Shown here piece by piece: positions 7,155 to 15,900 of a DNA stretch of 20,034 nt. The DNA is taken from positions 1 to 20,034 of the forward strand of contig JAEEYN010000198.1 of the NCBI GenBank assembly GCA_016288175.1. The letters are read 5' to 3'. This DNA comes from Bacillota bacterium (lineage in GTDB: Bacteria > Bacillota > Clostridia > Christensenellales > CAG-138). The notes beneath the pieces are model-generated. The model did no database searches, was not told the DNA's origin, and saw nothing but the letters and a program-made list of their open reading frames with translations. Both the position numbers and the translations under genes were made by a program. Position 1 is the first letter of the stretch. Every line of letters starts with the position of its first letter.

Positions 7155-8261
7155 TCAAATTCTTGTTTTCCTCGAGATGAATACTGCGGAAAGCGATGCT
7201 GCAGCAGCAGAAATAACGCTGATGATCGCGATCTCGCCTGCAGTAACGGCGCGCGTGACCGCAAGCCTCTCCGTGGCGTCTGAGATAACGGCCTTGGCAT
7301 CACTAATAAAAAGCGGAAACAGTGTGTAGCAAACAGCTGCCGAAACCGCTCCGAAAACAAGTTTCGATGCGAAGTAGGCAAGCGCTTTGGTTTTGCTGAC
7401 TGAAAAGACCTGAAGCATAATGCAGATCCCGCCGAATGAAAGAAGGAAACTTATCAGCGTTGTTTTGATGCGGAGAGAAACCGCGAGACCGCTGATCATG
7501 GATATTCCCGACGTGATCTCAAAAAGCCCCGGAATAAATGCGCGCATACCGTCCGAAAAGCCGTTGAGCAGCCCGGATGCAAGAACGAAGCTAATAAAGA
7601 CCGAACAGAAAACGATCGTTCCTCCGATCTTCAGCATGATCAGTGCGGCGTCATAGATCGCTTCCGGAAGGATCGATGAAAGACGTACTCTAACCTGAAA
7701 ATCGCGGCATTCCTGTACCGGGCTGCTGTGGTTTTGTTCGATTTTGGGGAATCGTTTTTTCCCCGCAGAAGATACAAAAGAACAGTAACAGATACACAGC
7801 AAGAGTCCCGAAAGATAATGGCTCGAAAGAAGCAGCGCGGTCTCGCGGAACGTAGTGAACCCAAGCATTCGAGAGCAGACTGTTCCGATCAAAAACCCGG
7901 GTCCGGAGAAGTTCATGAATGCCGAAAGCACGCTTCCCGAAACGGAATGATCCCCTCCGATGCGCTCCTTGTCTCCCGAACAGACTGCTCCGAGCAATAT
8001 CGATCCGCTCGGCGCTCCCGCGGATGCGCAGGCGAGAAACAGCCCGAGCAGTCCGCTCAAACCAAACCTTTCTCTCTTTCTCGCTTCTCCAAACCCTATT
8101 TTCTTCAAACAATTCACAAGAACGGTGAACGGGAACAAAGCCGGCATCACGCATCGCATAAAAAGGTCGGTTCCCTTAAGCGCATAACCGACGGAATCCT
8201 CGGCGAAGAATGCAAGAAATCCTATGAGAATAAATGTTGCGATCCTCAAAAAAACACTCAT
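7155..8261 (-). CDS. ylbJ: YlbJ-like sporulation integral membrane protein (nucleoside-recognition/Gate domain)
   Basis: A 368-residue polytopic membrane protein with about eight hydrophobic segments. The family signature is visible: RCVMPALFPFTVLVN near the N-terminus (36-50), SAGAPSGSILLGAV (80-93, compare the S-x-x-PSG loop of YlbJ) and NFSGPGFLIGTV (117-128, compare NNPGPxFIIGxV). A second similar half begins near residue 205. YlbJ is needed for spore cortex/engulfment-stage functions in Bacillus; its transported ligand is unknown. It follows tmcAL on the same strand, matching the ylbJ/ylbM linkage in Bacillus. The ATG at 8261 lies in the right arm of a terminator-like hairpin and has no Shine-Dalgarno; no better upstream start exists, and a TTG at codon 5 is the nearest alternative. 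Product confidence is good, start confidence low. Confidence 0.8.
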   Translation of the reverse strand: MSVFLRIATFILIGFLAFFAEDSVGYALKGTDLFMRCVMPALFPFTVLVNCLKKIGFGEARKRERFGLSGLLGLFLACASAGAPSGSILLGAVCSGDKERIGGDHSVSGSVLSAFMNFSGPGFLIGTVCSRMLGFTTFRETALLLSSHYLSGLLLCICYCSFVSSAGKKRFPKIEQNHSSPVQECRDFQVRVRLSSILPEAIYDAALIMLKIGGTIVFCSVFISFVLASGLLNGFSDGMRAFIPGLFEITSGISMISGLAVSLRIKTTLISFLLSFGGICIMLQVFSVSKTKALAYFASKLVFGAVSAAVCYTLFPLFISDAKAVISDATERLAVTRAVTAGEIAIISVISAAAASLSAVFISRKTRI

Positions 8262-8278
8262 ACGAAAATGTATGAGTG
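8248..8278 (-). terminator. Intrinsic terminator after tmcAL, overlapping the ylbJ start codon
   Basis: Read on the minus strand, perfect 9-bp arms (8278-8270 and 8263-8255) enclose a 6-nt loop and are followed at once by seven T residues (8254-8248). This has the form of a rho-independent terminator 22 nt after the tmcAL stop. The apparent ylbJ ATG (8261-8259) is inside the downstream arm. Confidence 0.75.
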
Positions 8279-8299
8279 CTGTATCGCGGATATTAAGCG

Positions 8300-9478
8300 C
8301 TAAACTATGATCAAGGGGCGAGAAAAATCATCTGCGACCTGCTTGCTCAGCGGTTTCGCAAGAGCATGTATCCTGCTTGCTTTTCGCGAGATATCGATCA
8401 CGGACAGTGCTGTCGGTCCAAGGCTTTCGATATCGGCAAACGACTTCACAACAGGCAGTTCGGCATTCCTGCTCAGCTCCGAAAGCAGATGGAGTTTTTC
8501 CTTTCGCACGCCTAACACGCGAATAAACAGTGCTTTCGGATCGCTTCGAACTTTATCAAGCAGTTCTTTTGTCGAACCGAGCAGAGCGGAGATCACGATG
8601 CGTTTCAGGCGAGCCATCGTGTAACGCTTTGATTTGACTTTTGAGAGCATTTCATTGACACTGGAGGAAGAACATGCATGCGCCGCAAAGAGGTTCTCAA
8701 GGCCTTCCGAAACGTCAGGAAGAGCGGCGATCTGCTCTGCGGTGAGGCTTCTGAAAGCAAGGAGCGCAGCTTCGGATAGAGAATCAAGGGAGGCGGGGAA
8801 GGAGCCGTCGTTCAGATCACGGATGATATCTTCAAAGACAAAAGCCGGGACATACTCCGAAACCGCATCGATATCCTTCCGCAAGACCGCCGAACGGATC
8901 GCAGAGGCCGAGGAGTACATTCCGCCGAGATTCCGATCATTATAATCTCCGATGCGCTTGATCGGACACCACAGGCAGTCGGGCGATAAACGCAGTATCT
9001 GACGGATGTATTCAACAGCCAGTATATCGTTTGGTCCTAACGTTCCTTCGCCTAAAACTGCACCGGCGGCCTTCGCATACGGTTCTCCTCGGTCAAGCGC
9101 TTCCTTGATCGAACCGGAATTCATGTCAAACTTTGCGGCTTTCAGCAGATTATCGGCATCACCCGTTTCGCTGCCGAAGGCAATTCCGTCAACGATCCCC
9201 GTCGAGATCAGAAGCTTTATCCCGCCAAAAGCAAAGACTTCCGCACATGCGCAGGAAAGAATGTCCGGCATTTCAATAACCATATCCGCACCGCCGATGA
9301 GAGCATGCCTTGCCCTTGTGAACTTGTCAAAGCATCCCGGTTCGCCGCGCTGAACAAAGCTCCCGCTCATGCAGACAACAACGTTTTGCGCGCCGGAAAT
9401 GCGGCGCGCTTCTCTGACAGCATAGGCGTGTCCGTTATGGAATGGATTGAATTCGGCGATGATACCTATCGATGACAT
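8300..9478 (-). CDS. tmcAL: tRNA(Met) cytidine acetate ligase TmcAL
   Basis: TmcAL (formerly YlbM) uses acetate and ATP to make N4-acetylcytidine at the wobble base C34 of elongator tRNA-Met, improving AUA/AUG discrimination. The 392-residue protein starts with the nucleotidyltransferase motif GIIAEFNPFHNGH (5-17) and continues with MSGSFVQRGEPGCFDKFTRA and an IEMP motif, all characteristic of the family. The length is close to the Bacillus protein. Start ATG 9478 is fixed by the motif at the N-terminus; its ribosome site is weak. It is divergent from ackA; the shared intergenic region is AT-rich and holds a TATAAAAT on the minus strand (9501-9494) that could be its -10. The requirement for acetate makes the neighbouring acetate kinase notable, but that may be coincidence. 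Confidence 0.94.
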   Translation of the reverse strand: MSSIGIIAEFNPFHNGHAYAVREARRISGAQNVVVCMSGSFVQRGEPGCFDKFTRARHALIGGADMVIEMPDILSCACAEVFAFGGIKLLISTGIVDGIAFGSETGDADNLLKAAKFDMNSGSIKEALDRGEPYAKAAGAVLGEGTLGPNDILAVEYIRQILRLSPDCLWCPIKRIGDYNDRNLGGMYSSASAIRSAVLRKDIDAVSEYVPAFVFEDIIRDLNDGSFPASLDSLSEAALLAFRSLTAEQIAALPDVSEGLENLFAAHACSSSSVNEMLSKVKSKRYTMARLKRIVISALLGSTKELLDKVRSDPKALFIRVLGVRKEKLHLLSELSRNAELPVVKSFADIESLGPTALSVIDISRKASRIHALAKPLSKQVADDFSRPLIIV

Positions 9479-9514
9479 TTTTACCGGAAATCGATTTTAT
9501 ATTTAAATTTGCAG

Positions 9515-9543
9515 TGTTAATCACCGCATGATTATGTTATAAT
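9515..9543 (+). promoter_or_regulatory. Probable extended -10 promoter of ackA
   Basis: A consensus TATAAT (9538-9543) is preceded by TG at 9535-9536 (extended -10). The best -35 at 17 bp is a weak TGTTAA (9515-9520). Transcription would begin near 9550 and give a leader of about 80 nt. Confidence 0.6.
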
Positions 9544-9572
9544 ACAATTTGATACCGCAGTCAACACTTTTG

Positions 9573-9623
9573 CTTGGGTTTCTGCGAAGATCGGACGGCA
9601 ACGCCGTAAATCAAACCAAGGAG
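9573..9623 (+). promoter_or_regulatory. Structured ackA leader that may cover the ribosome binding site
   Basis: CTTGGGTTT (9573-9581) can pair with AAACCAAG (9613-9620) with one bulged G. Between them is a small hairpin ACGGC/GCCGT (9595-9599 with 9603-9607). The outer 3' arm includes the first three bases of the AAGGAG ribosome site (9618-9623). It does not match a riboswitch class I recognise. Confidence 0.35.
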
Positions 9624-9630
9624 AAAGAAC

Positions 9631-10836
9631 ATGAAAATTCTTGTTATCAATGCAGGCAGCTCCTCGCTGAAGTATCAGCTCATCGACACCGCCGACAACA
9701 GAGTTATCGCAAAGGGTCTTTGCGAGCGTATCGGCATTGAGAATTCAAAGCTGACCTATAAGCCGTCCGGCAAAGAGGGCTTTGAACTCGTTCAGAATAT
9801 GAAGGACCACACCGACGCTATCAAGCTCGTTCTCGATGCGCTGGTCGATCCCGTTCACGGCGTCATTGCCGATATGAATGAGATCGACGCCGTCGGTCAC
9901 CGCGTTGTTCACGGCGGCGAGAAGTTCGCCGAATCCGTGCTTCTTACCGACGAGGTAATTGAAACCATTGAAAGCCTCAACGACCTTGCGCCGCTTCACA
10001 ACCCCGCGAACCTGATGGGCATCCGCGCGTGCAAGGCGATCATGCCCAATACTCCTATGGTCGGAGTTTTCGACACTGCTTTCCATCAGACCATGCCCGC
10101 CGAAGCTTTCATCTATGCGCTTCCTTATGAGGCCTATACCGACCATATGGTCCGCCGCTACGGCTTCCACGGCACTTCCCATAAGTATGTTTCCATGCGA
10201 GCTCTTGCAATGCTCGGCAAACCCGCAGAAGGAACAAAGATCATTACCTGCCACCTCGGCAACGGTTCCTCCGTCGCTGCGATCAAGGACGGCAAGTGCA
10301 TCGATACCAGCATGGGTCTGACTCCCCTTGAAGGCCTTCCGATGGGCACCAGGAGCGGCGATATCGATCCCGCTATCGTCGGTTATATTGCCCGTAGGAC
10401 CGGCATGAACATCAAGGAAATGGATACCTACATGAATAAGAAGAGCGGTATGCTCGGCATCAGCGGCGTATCCAGCGACTTCCGCGATCTCAGCGCCGCC
10501 GCAAACGAGGGTAACGAGCGTGCAGAGCTTGCTCTTAAAGTTTTCGCGTACCATGTAAAGAAATACATCGGCGCATACGCTGCTTCTCTTGACGGCGTTG
10601 ACGCGATCGTATTCACCGCCGGTGTTGGCGAGAATGACAGGGGAATGCGTGAAAGGATCCTGACCGGTCTTGATTACCTCGGCGTTGATGTTGATTTCGA
10701 TTACAACAGGAATGCTCCCCGCGGCGAGGAGATCACCATCAGCAAACCGGAGAGCAAAGTCAAGGTATTTGTGATCCCGACCGATGAGGAACTGATGATC
10801 GCAATGGATGCCGAGCGTCTTGCCAAGCAGGCTTAA
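9631..10836 (+). CDS. ackA: Acetate kinase
   Basis: AckA interconverts acetate + ATP and acetyl phosphate + ADP; in fermenting anaerobes it mainly makes ATP from acetyl phosphate. The 401-residue length is typical. Motifs are MKILVINAGSSSLKYQL (1-17, with N7), GHRVVHGG (89-96, with R91), FDTAFH (147-152, catalytic D148), HLGNGSS (208-214), GLTPLEGLPMGTRSGDIDP and FTAGVGEN near the C-terminus. AAGGAG at 9618-9623 gives a strong ribosome site. Phosphotransacetylase (pta), commonly adjacent in Clostridia, is not here: tmcAL lies directly upstream on the other strand. A separate promoter follows for yceD-rpmF, so ackA is probably monocistronic, although no clear terminator is seen between them. 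Confidence 0.97.
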   Translation: MKILVINAGSSSLKYQLIDTADNRVIAKGLCERIGIENSKLTYKPSGKEGFELVQNMKDHTDAIKLVLDALVDPVHGVIADMNEIDAVGHRVVHGGEKFAESVLLTDEVIETIESLNDLAPLHNPANLMGIRACKAIMPNTPMVGVFDTAFHQTMPAEAFIYALPYEAYTDHMVRRYGFHGTSHKYVSMRALAMLGKPAEGTKIITCHLGNGSSVAAIKDGKCIDTSMGLTPLEGLPMGTRSGDIDPAIVGYIARRTGMNIKEMDTYMNKKSGMLGISGVSSDFRDLSAAANEGNERAELALKVFAYHVKKYIGAYAASLDGVDAIVFTAGVGENDRGMRERILTGLDYLGVDVDFDYNRNAPRGEEITISKPESKVKVFVIPTDEELMIAMDAERLAKQA

Positions 10837-10880
10837 CATCGCAAATCGGCATTATATTTTCGAAAAATCAAAAAAACCTG

Positions 10881-10909
10881 TTGACAACAGCACCTTTGAC
10901 ATATAAAAT
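10881..10909 (+). promoter_or_regulatory. Strong sigma-A promoter of yceD-rpmF
   Basis: A perfect TTGACA (10881-10886) and TAAAAT (10904-10909) are 17 bp apart. Transcription would start near 10916, 30 bases before the GTG start of the DUF177 gene. Confidence 0.8.
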
Positions 10910-10918
10910 ATCAAAGGT
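10892..10918. promoter_or_regulatory. Dyad symmetry over the -10 of the yceD-rpmF promoter, candidate operator
   Basis: Perfect 8-bp arms ACCTTTGA (10892-10899) and TCAAAGGT (10911-10918) flank an 11-bp AT-rich centre that holds the -10 element. Because the expected transcription start lies inside the right arm, the left arm would not be transcribed, so this is better read as a DNA-level protein site than an RNA hairpin. The regulator is unknown. Confidence 0.45.
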
Positions 10919-10945
10919 TGTGTGTGACTGTATTGAGGTATTTTT

Positions 10946-11470
10946 GTGCGGATAAACGTTGCTGCGGAGCTAAAGCTGGTCGGGAAAACGACCGGCAGGC
11001 ATTTTGAAGAAGAGATGGCGCCGATCGATCTCGGCGGACATGTTCTCGATTTCACAATGCCGATCAGCGTTGATCTTACCTATGTTTTCGACGGTGAAGG
11101 TTTCAACGTTGCTGGCGTGCTCAGTTCCGCTCTCAAAATGAACTGCACGAAATGCAACAAGGAATTCGACCAGCTTTTCAGCGTTGATTTTTCCGAGCGC
11201 TTTATCAAAGCTTCGGAAGAAGAGGCAGAAGAGCTCGATTGCTATCCGTTTTTCGGCGAAGAGCTCGATCTTGAAAGGATGATCCTCGATCTTATAATCC
11301 TCAATGCGCCGATGTACGGTCAATGCAAACCGGACTGCAAGGGCCTTTGCCCTGTCTGCGGTTGTGATTTGAATATTACGCAGTGTTCGTGTTCAAGATC
11401 TTTGGGTAACGACCGTTTTTCGCCCTTGGATGAGCTTGCACAACTGCTTAATGACGAAGAGGAGGTGTAG
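10946..11470 (+). CDS. yceD: YceD/DUF177 family zinc-binding protein
   Basis: A 174-residue DUF177 (YceD, YlbN in Bacillus) protein. The family is almost always encoded just before rpmF and in some organisms is linked to 23S rRNA accumulation, but the biochemical role is unsettled. A beta-rich N-terminal half leads to MNCTKCNKEF (C67, C70), and a second cysteine cluster CKPDCKGLCPVCGCDLN (C127, C131, C135, C138, C140) matches the conserved C-terminal zinc motif. The start is GTG 10946, with GAGG (10935-10938) 7 nt upstream. The stop is 3 bases before rpmF, so the two are one operon. Confidence 0.9.
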   Translation: MRINVAAELKLVGKTTGRHFEEEMAPIDLGGHVLDFTMPISVDLTYVFDGEGFNVAGVLSSALKMNCTKCNKEFDQLFSVDFSERFIKASEEEAEELDCYPFFGEELDLERMILDLIILNAPMYGQCKPDCKGLCPVCGCDLNITQCSCSRSLGNDRFSPLDELAQLLNDEEEV

Positions 11471-11473
11471 AAA

Positions 11474-11659
11474 ATGGCAGTACCTAAGAGAAAAACATCG
11501 AAAGCAAGGCGTGATCAGCGCAGGGCTAACTGGAAGCTCAGCGTTCCCGCTATCGTCGAATGCCCCCAGTGCCACGCTCGTAAACTCGCACACAGAGTTT
11601 GCAGGCATTGCGGCTATTATGATGGCGAGCAGGTCATCAAAATGGATGAGGAAGCGTAA
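11474..11659 (+). CDS. rpmF: 50S ribosomal protein L32 (zinc-binding form)
   Basis: The 61-residue protein begins MAVPKRKTSKARRDQRRANW, the classic L32 N-terminus, and has four cysteines in two pairs, CPQC (C30, C33) and CRHC (C43, C46), so it is the zinc-dependent (C+) type. GGAGGT ending about 8 bases before the ATG gives a strong ribosome site. In many Firmicutes plsX follows rpmF; here a terminator and the inverted ftsY gene follow. Confidence 0.98.
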   Translation: MAVPKRKTSKARRDQRRANWKLSVPAIVECPQCHARKLAHRVCRHCGYYDGEQVIKMDEEA

Positions 11660-11696
11660 GCTCCTTTCCTGTTGAGATTTAATACATTATCCGTTT

Positions 11697-11732
11697 GGGG
11701 TATGCAGTCTGTATACCCCTGTTTGCTTTTTG
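11697..11732 (+). terminator. Intrinsic terminator of yceD-rpmF
   Basis: GGGGTAT (11697-11703) pairs with ATACCCC (11713-11719), with two further inner pairs, and is followed by a T-rich stretch with a run of five T (11726-11731 region). It lies 38 bases after the rpmF stop. Confidence 0.75.
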
Positions 11733-11760
11733 GCAATAAGAGAACGATCAATATAACGAA

Positions 11761-11791
11761 AAGCGCACCAGAAGGTGCGCTTGTTTTCTTT
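11761..11791. terminator. Bidirectional terminator between rpmF and ftsY
   Basis: Perfect 9-bp arms AAGCGCACC (11761-11769) and GGTGCGCTT (11774-11782) enclose an AGAA loop. The plus strand continues GTTTTCTTT; the minus strand continues with TT then CG, giving a run of four T with the stem. It ends 9 bases from the ftsY stop codon, so its main role is likely to end the minus-strand acpP-rnc-smc-ftsY transcripts, with plus-strand backup. Confidence 0.75.
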
Positions 11792-11799
11792 AACGGCTG

Positions 11800-12945
11800 T
11801 TACAGCAGAGCTTTTGCGAAATCATCCGCATCGAAAGGCTGGAGGTCGTCAATGCCTTCGCCGACGCCGACAAAACGGACGGGCAGACCGAGCTCATCTT
11901 TGACTGCAACAACTACGCCGCCTTTCGCAGTCCCGTCGAGCTTTGTCAGGATGATGCCGGTAAGGCCGGTGTTTTCTCCGAATGCTTTCGCCTGCGCGAT
12001 CGCGTTCTGACCCGTTGTCGCATCGAGCACGAGCAGCACTTCAACAGGAACATCGGGCAGTTCGCGCTCGATCACTCTGCGGATCTTTGCTAGCTCCGCC
12101 ATAAGGTTCTTCTTGTTGTGAAGACGTCCGGCGGTATCGCAGATCAGAAGATCGCATTTTTTCGCTTTGTATGAAGCGATAGCGTCGAAGACCACAGCTG
12201 CAGGATCGGCGCCTTCGTTATGTTTAACGATCGGAACACCGGCGCGCTCCGACCAGATCGTGAGCTGCTCAGCGGCAGCGGCGCGGAACGTATCGCCTGC
12301 TGCGAGCATCACCGAACGGCCGCTTGCTTTATACATTGAAGCAAGTTTTCCGATCGATGTGGTTTTACCGACGCCGTTGACGCCGACTATGAGGATCACT
12401 GCGGGACTGCTGTCGGGAATGAAATCGGAATCGGTCCGCATGCTGTCTGCAAGAAGTTCAACAAGCACGCCCCTCGCCTCAGAACGTTTGTGGATGCCGC
12501 GTTCCCTGAGTTCATCGCGGAACTGATCGAGGATCTTTTCCGTCGTCATCATTCCCATATCGGAAATGATCATTGCTTCCTCAAGCTCATCATAAAACTC
12601 GTCGTTGAGCCTTTCATCTCCGCCGACGAAAAGCCCCCCAAACAGCGAATCGCGTGTCTTCTTCAGGCCATCCTTGAGCTTCGAGAACAGACCTTTCTTT
12701 TTCTTGCCGGAGGATTCGGGCTGTGCTGTTTCCGCGGAGCTTGCATACTCATCGACAGCACCCGCAGCTTCGATATTGGCTGCGCATTCCGCTTCTTCGC
12801 GGTATTCTTCAGCCTCGAGCCCTTCGTCATTTTCCGCTTCTGCCGGTTCTTCCTCCACAAGGGACGGCCGGAACTCGACGGTTTCGGGTTCCTTATTTAC
12901 CTTTTCGTTTTTGTTTTTATTTTTCGAACGTTTAAAAATGCTCAC
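11800..12945 (-). CDS. ftsY: Signal recognition particle receptor FtsY
   Basis: FtsY is the membrane-associated SRP receptor GTPase that docks ribosome-SRP complexes. The 381-residue protein has a poorly conserved, strongly acidic A region (about 20-75), a basic patch KKKKGLFSKLKDGLKKTRDSL (81-101) that marks the membrane-binding start of the N domain, then the G domain: GVNGVGKTT (188-196, P-loop), DTAGRLHNKK, TKLDGTAKGG and the C-terminal GVGEGIDDLQPFDADDF. The start is GTG 12945, with AAAGGAG 7-8 nt upstream, the site overlapping the end of smc 12 bases away. It closes the acpP-rnc-smc-ftsY run. The partner Ffh is encoded in the window on the opposite strand. Confidence 0.96.
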   Translation of the reverse strand: MSIFKRSKNKNKNEKVNKEPETVEFRPSLVEEEPAEAENDEGLEAEEYREEAECAANIEAAGAVDEYASSAETAQPESSGKKKKGLFSKLKDGLKKTRDSLFGGLFVGGDERLNDEFYDELEEAMIISDMGMMTTEKILDQFRDELRERGIHKRSEARGVLVELLADSMRTDSDFIPDSSPAVILIVGVNGVGKTTSIGKLASMYKASGRSVMLAAGDTFRAAAAEQLTIWSERAGVPIVKHNEGADPAAVVFDAIASYKAKKCDLLICDTAGRLHNKKNLMAELAKIRRVIERELPDVPVEVLLVLDATTGQNAIAQAKAFGENTGLTGIILTKLDGTAKGGVVVAVKDELGLPVRFVGVGEGIDDLQPFDADDFAKALL

Positions 12946-12957
12946 TGTAATTCTCCT

Positions 12958-15900
12958 TTAAGCAAATTTTGCGGAAACTATGGAAGAAACGCCTTTTTCC
13001 TCCATCGAAACACCGTAAAGTGCATTGCATACAGCCATCGCGCCTTTCCGGTGGGTGATGATAATGAACTGAGTTCCCTTCGAATAACCTTTGAGGTATT
13101 CTGCAAAGCAGTCGACGTTTGCTTCATCGAGCGATGTATCGATCTCATCGAGGATGCAGAACGCGGCCGGTTTAAGCCTCAGAATAGCAAAGAGCAACGC
13201 AATCGCCGTGAGAGCCTGTTCGCCGCCGGAGAGGAGGGTCAGCAGCTGAAGCTTCTTTCCGGGAGGCTGCGCGATGATATCGATATTCGAATTCAGTACA
13301 TCGTTTTTATCCGAAAGCACAAGCTCAGCATGTCCGCCTCCGAAAAGCTCGCGAAAAGTTTCCGCGAAATTGACGCGGATCTTTGCGAACTGTTCTGCAA
13401 ACTCTGCCTGCATCGTTTCGGTCAATCCGGAAATCAATTCGTTGAGGTCGCTTTGCGCTTTGCGAAGGTCATCGCACTGCACGCTCAGATCGTCATAACG
13501 CTCCTTAACACTTCGATAATCTTCGATTGCCGAAGTATTGACTTCGCCGAGATCGCGTATTGAGCGGCGGAGCTCATCCGTCCGCATGTGCATCTGCGCC
13601 GCGGATATAGGCTTTTTATAGTTCAGCGCGTTTTCATAAGTCATCTCATAATCGCGCCAGATCTTTTCGGCCATGTTTTCAAGATCAGACTGAAGCTTGC
13701 TGAGACCGAGTTCATTCTTATGAAGCTTTTCGCGAAGCTCTGAAATACAGTTCGAAACTTCTTCCTTGCGTTCCCTCGATTCATCAAGCAGGCGGAGATG
13801 CTCTGCACGCTCGTTTTCCATCGAACGAAGTTCATCATTCAGCGAATTGACTTTGTCCTTGTCGATTCCGACGGCTTCGAGAAGCTTGTTCAGGTTTTCA
13901 TTCAGCTCTTCGATATCGGCCTGTTTTTGTTTTATGCCGTCTGCCAGCGCGGCGATCCTTTCGACAATGGATGCATTGCTGCGCTTAAGCCGTTCGACTT
14001 CGGCATCGGCCGCATTTTTCTCCTTATCGGCTGCCATGATCAAGACCTGCAGCTCCGCCGTCTTTTCATTTGCAGTCTGCAGCTGACGGCGCATATTGGA
14101 GAGTTCGAGCTGCGCAGCACGGATGTCGTCTGAAGTCACGGCATTGTCTTTGTTCAGAAGGTTTTCCGCCTCTTCCGCTTCGCGGCACTGCTGATCGATC
14201 TCCGAAATGGAATCGCGGATCCTGTCGGCCTCAAGATCGAGCTTGCCGACAGCGTCCTTGCTCTTCAGAAGATACTTCTCCGCGATATCGAGTTTTTCGG
14301 CATCCGAAGCGAGCGCAACATTGAGCTCCTGTATCTTTTCTCGCAGCTGAGAAGATTTCTTCGCTGCAGCTGTGAGCTTCTGCTGCGCTGTATCGATTTC
14401 GCTTTTGATTGATCCAACGGCGGATAATGCTTTATTGCGACTTTCGGCAAGTTCTTCGATTGCTCTTTCGCGGCCGAGAAGGCTGAATTCACGCTTTTGG
14501 ACACTGCCGCCGGTCATGCTGCCGCCCGGATTCAGGATATCGCCTTCAAGCGTTGCAATGCGGAACGCAGAGCGGGCACGCCTGTTGATAAGAATACCGG
14601 TATCCATGTCGCGGACGATCACTGTTCTTCCGAGAAGATTTTCAACAGCAGAGCGGAAGGCCGGGGAGAATCCTATGAGTTCCGAGGCAACGCCGAAGCA
14701 GCCGGGAACATTGATAAAGCTCCGCTCTTCGCTTGTCAGAAGCCTTGAGCGCATTGCGCTTACGGGCAGAAGCGTCGCTCTTCCGTAGTCTCGCTTACGC
14801 AGATACTCGATAACGTATTTGGCATCCTGCTCCGTCGGAACGATGATGTTCTGAAGAGCCGAGCCGAGCGCCATCTCAACGGCGCGTTCATATTCTTTCG
14901 GAACAGTGATGAGTTCCGCGACAACGCCGTGGATACGCGAAGACAGGGAAGTGTCACGCGATGCGTCGTTGAGCAGGCGGCGCACGCTCGCGTAATAGCC
15001 TTCATGCGCCTGTTTCATTTCCTCAAGCACCTTGCGCCTTGAGTCGATGATCTTGATCTCGTCCTCGGAACGGCGCATTTTCAAGGAGAGCGCATTCATT
15101 TCTGAAGCGATCTTCGATTCAAGTCCCGAAGAATCCAAAAGAGCGTTCTTTATCTCTCCAATAGTGGAATTGTCCGCATCGACTGCGTCGCGAAGTTCTT
15201 TTTGCTCGCTTTCAAGCGTTTCCGTTTCCTCAAGCGCGGATGCTTTTTCCAAAGCAATGGCGTCAAGCCTTCCGTTCAGGCTCTCGCGCATCGCCTCAAG
15301 CCTCGAAACACGGCCTTTTGTATCAGCAAGGCGATTCATTGCATCCATCATCGCCTGCTTCTGCGCTTCGACGGCGTTTTCCTTAGCTTCGATCTCATCG
15401 GAGAGCGCGCCGAGTTCCTTCTGGGCGTCGGCGAGTTTTCCTCTCAACGCCGCTGTATCGAAGTCCGAACTTTCGAGCGCGGACGTAATCGCGGCAATAC
15501 GTTCTTCGTTTATGTAACGTTCTTCCTCGAGTTCCGCAGATTCCGTCTTATTCTGTTTTATCTCGTTCTCAAGCCTTGTTATGCGCTCGCTGCCGAGCTT
15601 TGTTTCGCCGACGGTCGATTCGACCGACGACGTCAGGCTGATGAGTTTCTGGGAGGTTTCGCTGATTGCAGAATTGAGGGTCCTTTCGGCTGTTTCTTCC
15701 TTTGAGCAGGTTTCGGAAAGGCTCTCTTCCTCCGCCGATGCGGTCAGTATTTCGGAATCGATAAGCTCTGCGTTTTCTTTCAGCTGCCGAATCTTCTCGG
15801 TCGTACGGTCGTGCATCGTGACGAAAAGATTGAGTTCGAGCTCGCGCAGTTCATCACGCATTTTGAAATACGCATCCGCTTTTTCACTCTGTTCGCGAAG

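Noticed and set aside
9550..9630. A known riboswitch in the ackA leader
   Set aside because: The pairing is simple and I see no conserved core of any class I can recognise.
9745..10839. A 364-codon open frame on the minus strand across ackA
   Set aside because: It is the mirror of a well-conserved acetate kinase frame, has no ribosome site or recognisable domain, and is explained by the codon bias of the sense gene.
10892..10918. The yceD-rpmF dyad as a known FapR or FabT operator
   Set aside because: The arms and spacing do not match those boxes as I know them; TTTGA/TCAAA recalls FabT, but the centre is far longer.
12490..13563. A 357-codon plus-strand open frame antisense to ftsY and smc
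   Set aside because: It crosses two real genes and their junction, its translation is Phe/Arg/Cys-rich with no motif, and it has no start signals.
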